DNA from: Palaeococcus pacificus DY20341
GTDB lineage: Archaea; Methanobacteriota_B; Thermococci; Thermococcales; Thermococcaceae
Length of the DNA: 64,000 nt
Direction of reading: 5' to 3'
NCBI RefSeq assembly: GCF_000725425.1
Contig: NZ_CP006019.1
Location: 992,001 to 1,056,000 of the forward strand
Part shown: one piece after another, positions 59,632 through 64,000 of the stretch
Layout of the letters: the number at the start of each line of letters is the position of its first letter
Position numbering within the stretch: position 1 is the first letter of the stretch
Notes under the pieces: generated by a model
Database searches by the model: none
Told to the model about the DNA's origin: nothing
The model's input: only the letters and a program-made list of their open reading frames with translations
Program-made: the position numbers and the translations under genes

Positions 59632-60218
59632 TTTTTCTCCCCCCTTATCCTTATACCAAATCCACACGACGGACAGTAGGCAAAGCTCTCCTTCCACACT
59701 AAACCCTCAGCACCACAGATAGGACAGATTTCAAGCTTACCGCTCTTTTTCCAAAGGTTATATGCTTCTTCATCAATAACGAGGGAAATTTCCTCTTTTT
59801 CTTCCTCAAAATATCCCAAAACAGGTGTGCTCTTAAGCTCAAAGTTCTTATCGTCTATTATTGCTGGTTCAAGTCCAACGTTGCCCTCAAACTCTAGCTC
59901 ATTGGCAGGAATTATGTCTATGATATAGCCTTCAATCTGCTTGTCATGGTAGGCTATGACTTCTAAGGCATCGCTAAGCTCTCCACTCGATGAGAGCAAA
60001 TCAATAACGAGTGTATTTTTCTTAGGGAGTGTTATTGCGAGGATGAATCGGTTTCTGTGAACGGCCATACCTTTATCTAAAAACACCTCTTCAAAACCCA
60101 CAGATTTGAAAAACTCTCTAACCTCATCCCCCGTTGGAATCCTCCGCTCTTTTACCACAAATTCCCCAAGCCACTTCGCTAAAGGCATTGCGACCATTAA
60201 CGGTTCGTACGCTATCAT
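59628..60218 (-). CDS. Hypothetical protein with C-terminal zinc ribbon
   Basis: 196 residues. A mixed alpha/beta body (1-150), then a zinc ribbon at the C-terminus: CPICGAEGLVWKESFAYCPSCGFGI. The ATG at 60216-60218 follows GGGGTGAGAGA. It is coupled to the aldolase gene. The rest matches no family I recognise. Confidence 0.65.
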   Translation of the reverse strand: MIAYEPLMVAMPLAKWLGEFVVKERRIPTGDEVREFFKSVGFEEVFLDKGMAVHRNRFILAITLPKKNTLVIDLLSSSGELSDALEVIAYHDKQIEGYIIDIIPANELEFEGNVGLEPAIIDDKNFELKSTPVLGYFEEEKEEISLVIDEEAYNLWKKSGKLEICPICGAEGLVWKESFAYCPSCGFGIRIRGEKK

Positions 60219-60276
60219 TCTCTCACCCCAATTAACTAATGGCATCACTCTTTAAATCCATTCCTCTATTCATGTT

Positions 60277-60846
60277 TCAAGTTCTCTGCTCTTCGGGCAT
60301 TAGCCTTTGACTTTTTTTGTAAAGCGAGTTCCCGTATGCATCCATTGCCACAACTAGGGGCAAATCCTCAATTTCAAGAATCCAAACTGCTTCAGGAATC
60401 CCAAGCTCCTCAAGCCAATAAACATCCAAGACACGCTTTATACTTTTAGCGGCTAAAGCGCCTGCTCCACCTGTGAAGGCAAAATAAACGGCTTTGTGCT
60501 TTTGCAGAGTGCTTAGAGTTTTTTCTCCCATCCCACCTTTTCCAATAAGGCCTTTGACTCCTAAAGATAAAATATCGTCACTGTATTTTTCCATCCTCGC
60601 ACTTGTAGTTGGCCCAGCTGAGACTACCTCATAGCCTTGGAGTGTTTTCCTCACTATGGGACCGCAGTGATAGATAACTGCGCCTTTCAAGTTGAAGGGG
60701 AGCTCTTCTCTTTTGGCGAGCTCTATAATTTTCCTATGGGCTAAATCTCTTGCGGTGTAGATTATTCCCGAAAGCTTTACGATATCGCCAGCTTTAAGCT
60801 TTAAAACATCCTCTTCCCTCAGAGGAGTCTTTAGTCTCACTGCCAT
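60277..60846 (-). CDS. fumB: Fumarase class I (fumarate/tartrate dehydratase type) beta subunit
   Basis: 189 residues. The beta domain signature GDIVKLSGIIYTARDLAHRKIIE and VGKGGMGEKTL-type GLIGKGGMGEKTLS, and FTGGAGALAAKSIKRV. It pairs with the alpha subunit encoded directly upstream (10-nt overlap). Together they hydrate fumarate to malate using an oxygen-sensitive [4Fe-4S] cluster held by the alpha chain. Confidence 0.9.
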   Translation of the reverse strand: MAVRLKTPLREEDVLKLKAGDIVKLSGIIYTARDLAHRKIIELAKREELPFNLKGAVIYHCGPIVRKTLQGYEVVSAGPTTSARMEKYSDDILSLGVKGLIGKGGMGEKTLSTLQKHKAVYFAFTGGAGALAAKSIKRVLDVYWLEELGIPEAVWILEIEDLPLVVAMDAYGNSLYKKSQRLMPEEQRT

Positions 60847-61694
60847 ATTATAACCCCTCCATCCTTGCTAATCTCTACGAAAGCCTTCCTATTTGCCCAG
60901 CACTGGACAACCAAGCCTACGGGAAATGAAGCTGGGTGTCGGTGTGCATATTCTATTTTAACATCAAGCGCCGTTATCTTTCCCCCTAAGCCCATTGGAC
61001 CTATTCCTAAAGCATTAACCTCGTTGAGGAGCTCCTCTTCAAGCTCAGCTATCCTTTCATCTTTGTGCCTAGCTCCTAAAGGCCTCAAAAGAGCTTTCTT
61101 AGCGAGCTTTAAGGCAAAGTCCGCACCGCCCCCTACCCCTATTCCTAGAATTACCGGCGGGCAGGGTTTTCCTCCGCATTTTTTAATGTGCTCGACCACA
61201 AAGTGCTTTACTCCCTCTAAGCCCTCGCTTGGGTTTAACATTGCTAAAGCGGAGCAATTTTCACTCCCACCACCCTTTGGAAAAACAATAATTTTTATTT
61301 TATCTCCTTCAATGAGTTCCCAGTGGATTATTGGAACAAATCTCCCTGTGTTATCTCCTGAATTCCTATTGGTTAGTACGTCAACAGCGTTTGGCCTTAG
61401 TGGAATTTCCTTTGTGGCTCTTTTCGTGGCGTTAATTAGAACTTCCTTTAATTCCTTTAAATGGGGATTATCAATTCCAGCTTCAACAAAAAAAGTAAGT
61501 GTTCCCGTATCTTGACACATAGGGAGGGAATAATCCTTTCCAAGTTCAATTGTTTTTAAAATATTCTCCAGCTGCAGCTTTGCTATGGGGTTTTCCTCTT
61601 TTTCATAGGCCCTTTTTAATGCATTAACTGTGTCATCGGGTAGTTTAGTAACTGCAAGACGGATTGCCTCGACAATATAATCTTCAAGTTCCAT
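60837..61694 (-). CDS. fumA: Fumarase class I alpha subunit
   Basis: 285 residues. Cluster cysteines in LPMCQDTGTLTFF (near residue 60), KGGGSENCSALAML (near residue 150) and KPCPPVILGIGVGGG (near residue 178). This three-Cys layout is characteristic. Overlaps the beta gene by 10 nt. Part of the partial citric acid cycle. Confidence 0.92.
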   Translation of the reverse strand: MELEDYIVEAIRLAVTKLPDDTVNALKRAYEKEENPIAKLQLENILKTIELGKDYSLPMCQDTGTLTFFVEAGIDNPHLKELKEVLINATKRATKEIPLRPNAVDVLTNRNSGDNTGRFVPIIHWELIEGDKIKIIVFPKGGGSENCSALAMLNPSEGLEGVKHFVVEHIKKCGGKPCPPVILGIGVGGGADFALKLAKKALLRPLGARHKDERIAELEEELLNEVNALGIGPMGLGGKITALDVKIEYAHRHPASFPVGLVVQCWANRKAFVEISKDGGVIIWQ

Positions 61695-61727
61695 AGTGCA
61701 TCACATCAAATTTTCACAAGTTAAAGG

Positions 61728-61820
61728 TATAAATTTATTTGGATTGTCTTTGCAAAAACCCACATCAATGAGCTTTTTTAATCATTAAAGACCATATTTT
61801 AAGTGCATAAAACTTTTATA
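61728..61820. promoter_or_regulatory. Divergent promoters for fumarase and acyl-CoA synthetase
   Basis: Minus strand AAATTTATACC at 61728-61738 serves the fumarase genes. Plus strand AACTTTTATAGC at 61811-61822 serves the ADP-forming synthetase, with transcription expected near 61842. Confidence 0.5.
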
Positions 61821-61901
61821 GCATTAAACAGAGAATTTCCAAATGAGAACTTTCAATTCCGAAGAAATTTCAACGAAGGTTTTTAACCAAAGGTGATGAG
61901 G

Positions 61902-63320
61902 ATGGAGAAGTCAAGGATAGTGGAAGAGTTGAAGCCTTTCTTTGAGCCCAAGGGTGTCGCCATCATCGGTGCTACGGACAAGAAGGGAAAGGTTGGAAAT
62001 GTTATTTTTGAGAACTTTAAGGTGAACAAAGAGAAGGGCATTTTTAAGGGGAACATATATCCAGTTAACCCAAAGCTTACAGAGATTGAAGGTGTTAAGT
62101 GCTATCCAAGCATCAAAGACGTCCCAGAGGATGCAGATTTAGCCGTCATATCAATCCCAGCCAAGTTTGTGCCAGCCACAATGAAAGACATTGCTGAGAA
62201 AGGCATAAAGAGCGTCATAATCATCACAGGCGGCTTTGGAGAACTCGGTGAAGAAGGAAAGAGAATGGAGCAGGAGATACTTCAAATAGCAAGAGAAAAC
62301 GGGATAAGAATTGTCGGGCCAAACTGTGTTGGTGTTTATGTCCCAGAAACCGGTGTTGATACTGTTTTCTTGCCTGAGACAAAGATGGACAGGCCAGAAA
62401 CAGGAGCGATAGCATTCGTTACCCAAAGCGGTGCTTTTGCAGCGGCTATGCTTGATTGGGCAGCAATGGCTAACATAGGAATAGGAAAGATGGTCAGCTA
62501 TGGAAACAAGCTCGATGTGGATGATGCAGACTTAATGGAGTATTTCATGTATGATGATCAGATTAGGGTTATAACCTTCTACATTGAGGGAGTTAAAGAC
62601 GGTAGAAAATTCATAGAGACCGCGAGAAAAGTCACACCCCACAAGCCTATAATCGCTTTAAAGAGTGGAAGAACCGAATACGGTGCTAAAGCCGCTTCAT
62701 CTCACACGGGAAGCTTAGCGGGTGCGGATACAATTTATGATGCTGTCTTCAAGCAAACGGGTATTTTGAGAGCTGAGGACTTTGAGCACATGTTCGACAT
62801 GGCAAAGGCCTTTGCAAAATGCAAGCTTCCAAAGGGAGACAGGATAGGGATAATCACAGATGGTGGCGGAGCAGGAGTTATGGCAAGTGATGCTGTTGCT
62901 AAGTTCGGTCTTAAAATGGCTGAGCTTAGCGAGGAGACACTCAAATATATGAAGGAGAAATTCCCACCACACGCAGTTGCAGGCAACCCAACCGATGTTG
63001 TTGGAGATACAGACGCTCAAAGATACAAAATTGCAATTGAAGCTTTTGTAAATGATCCGAATGTGGACGTTATAGTGGTCATAACACTGTTCCAAGTTCC
63101 TCTCTTGGATGAGATGGAGCTAATTGACATCCTAGCGGAATATGCAAAGAAGAGCGACAAGCCAATCATTGCAGTTGCTATGGGTGGTAAAAAGACAGAG
63201 TATTATGCAAAGATTCTCGAGGATAAGGGAGTTCCAGTATACCTAACACCTGAGAGGGGAGTTAGGGCGGCAGCGGCTTTAGTTCAATACGTAAAATATT
63301 TGGAGAAGCTCAAGGAGTGA
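61902..63320 (+). CDS. ADP-forming acyl-CoA synthetase alpha subunit
   Basis: 472 residues from the ATG at 61902 (after GGTGATGAGG). CoA-binding domain FFEPKGVAIIGATDKKGKVGN, succinyl-CoA-ligase-like domains with ITGGFGELGEEG, VGPNCVGV and VTQSGAFAAA, and the phosphohistidine site SSHTGSLAGADT near residue 265. It makes ATP from ADP, phosphate and acetyl- or branched-chain/aryl-acyl-CoA. Works with the following beta subunit as an alpha2beta2 enzyme. Confidence 0.92.
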   Translation: MEKSRIVEELKPFFEPKGVAIIGATDKKGKVGNVIFENFKVNKEKGIFKGNIYPVNPKLTEIEGVKCYPSIKDVPEDADLAVISIPAKFVPATMKDIAEKGIKSVIIITGGFGELGEEGKRMEQEILQIARENGIRIVGPNCVGVYVPETGVDTVFLPETKMDRPETGAIAFVTQSGAFAAAMLDWAAMANIGIGKMVSYGNKLDVDDADLMEYFMYDDQIRVITFYIEGVKDGRKFIETARKVTPHKPIIALKSGRTEYGAKAASSHTGSLAGADTIYDAVFKQTGILRAEDFEHMFDMAKAFAKCKLPKGDRIGIITDGGGAGVMASDAVAKFGLKMAELSEETLKYMKEKFPPHAVAGNPTDVVGDTDAQRYKIAIEAFVNDPNVDVIVVITLFQVPLLDEMELIDILAEYAKKSDKPIIAVAMGGKKTEYYAKILEDKGVPVYLTPERGVRAAAALVQYVKYLEKLKE

Positions 63321-63358
63321 GCTTCTTTACTTTTTACTCTTAAAATGGGGGGAAAAGT

Positions 63359-64000
63359 ATGAAGGAAGAGGCTTTGAAGATTATTAACGAAGTTTTGGCG
63401 CAAGGTAGGAAATCTTTGGTTGAATACGAAGCAAAGCAGGTTTTAAAATCTTACGGTTTGCCTGTGCCGGAGGAGAAGCTTGCTAAGACCGTGGATGAGG
63501 CCATCAAATATGCAGAAGAGCTTGGATATCCGGTTGTTCTGAAGCTCATGTCACCGCAAATACTCCACAAGAGCGATGCCAGGGTTATTGCCCTCAAGAT
63601 TAAGGATGAGGAAGAGTTAAAGAAAAAGTGGGAAGAAATCCACGAGAATGCCAAAAAATACCGCCCAGATGCAGAGATTTTAGGTGTTCTCGTTGCACCA
63701 ATGCTCAAGCCCGGAAGGGAGATTATCATCGGTATTACAGAAGACCCCCAATTTGGACACGCAATAATGTTTGGTCTCGGTGGTATATTCGTCGAGATAC
63801 TCAAGGATGTAACCTTCAGGATTATTCCAATTGAGGAGAAGGACGCTTGGGCAATGATACGGAACATCAAAGGCTATCCAATTCTCGCAGGAGCAAGGGG
63901 AGAAGAGCCAGCGGACATGAAGGCAATAGTTGACATGATGCTCAAGGTTTCCCAATTGGTTGATGATCTCAAGGACTACCTTAAAGAGATGGACTTAAAC
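63359..64000 (+). CDS. ADP-forming acyl-CoA synthetase beta subunit (partial)
   Basis: Runs off the window; 214 codons are visible of about 230 expected. ATP-grasp domain with VEYEAKQVLKSYGLPVPEEKLAKTV and SPQILHKSDARVIALKI, GHAIMFGLGGIFVEILKDVTFRI. ATG at 63359-63361 after GGGGGGAAAAGT, 38 nt behind the alpha gene. It grips ATP/ADP and the phosphorylated alpha histidine. Confidence 0.92.
   Translation, partial: MKEEALKIINEVLAQGRKSLVEYEAKQVLKSYGLPVPEEKLAKTVDEAIKYAEELGYPVVLKLMSPQILHKSDARVIALKIKDEEELKKKWEEIHENAKKYRPDAEILGVLVAPMLKPGREIIIGITEDPQFGHAIMFGLGGIFVEILKDVTFRIIPIEEKDAWAMIRNIKGYPILAGARGEEPADMKAIVDMMLKVSQLVDDLKDYLKEMDLN

Overview
The window comes from a hyperthermophilic euryarchaeon of the order Thermococcales. 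A fairly AT-rich Thermococcus is most likely. The grounds are dense short operons, GGTG-type ribosome binding sites, archaeal BRE/TATA promoters, ferredoxin-dependent 2-oxoacid oxidoreductases, an ADP-forming acyl-CoA synthetase, a fused hexulose-phosphate synthase/isomerase, di-myo-inositol phosphate genes, archaeal primase, and a CRISPR repeat close to the known Pyrococcus/Thermococcus repeat. No rRNA, tRNA, transposase or prophage genes were seen.

Layout. 1-5.8 kb: a dye-linked L-proline dehydrogenase-like cluster (two alpha-like flavoproteins, a BFD-like [2Fe-2S] protein and a beta subunit) behind a Na+/proline symporter with its small accessory protein. 5.9-11.4 kb: a DRG-type GTPase, an Lrp regulator, a PfpI protease, a PspC/beta-repeat/CitG-like operon and a small protein resembling an encapsulin A-domain. 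11.4-13.8 kb: CRISPR leader and a 27-repeat array with no cas genes nearby. 13.9-20.4 kb: MarC, SurE, archaeosine radical-SAM enzyme RaSEA and an osmoprotectant ABC transporter. 20.7-26.1 kb: a seven-gene 2-oxoacid:ferredoxin oxidoreductase operon (one delta and two alpha-beta-gamma sets), with a C/D box sRNA on the opposite strand. 26.2-35 kb: archaemetzincin, glycosyltransferase, GH57 hydrolase with a CGP-CTERM tail, EamA exporter, primase PriS/PriL and a lone molybdopterin/tungstopterin oxidoreductase. 35-43.6 kb: a KaiC-like pair whose second member lacks catalytic residues, a PIN/CARF-like pair, DUF2284, HAD phosphatase, a degenerate FtsZ-like protein, HPS-PHI, a DHDPS-family lyase, ribosomal L40e, PadR and a small HTH gene with a G6-tract frameshift. 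43.5-57.4 kb: TPR protein, Sua5, glycosyltransferase, a CWB2-like surface protein, AsnB, GPN GTPase, MinD, PINA ATPase, an rRNA uracil methyltransferase, glyoxylate reductase and IPCT/DIPPS. 57.5-64 kb: myo-inositol-1-phosphate synthase, UPF0147, class II aldolase, fumarase alpha/beta and the ADP-forming acyl-CoA synthetase subunits.

How the genes fit together. Proline and other amino acids are imported and oxidised. Their 2-oxoacids pass to CoA thioesters through the ferredoxin oxidoreductases, and the CoA thioesters yield ATP through the ADP-forming synthetase. HPS-PHI can supply ribose phosphate. MIPS plus IPCT/DIPPS and the OpuC-type importer serve heat and salt protection.

The observations most worth following are the C/D box sRNA inside the oxidoreductase operon (its guide matches the 790 loop of 16S rRNA), the CARF-like plus PIN pair, the FtsZ-like protein without a GTP-binding signature, the encapsulin-A-domain-like protein, and the frameshifted HTH gene.
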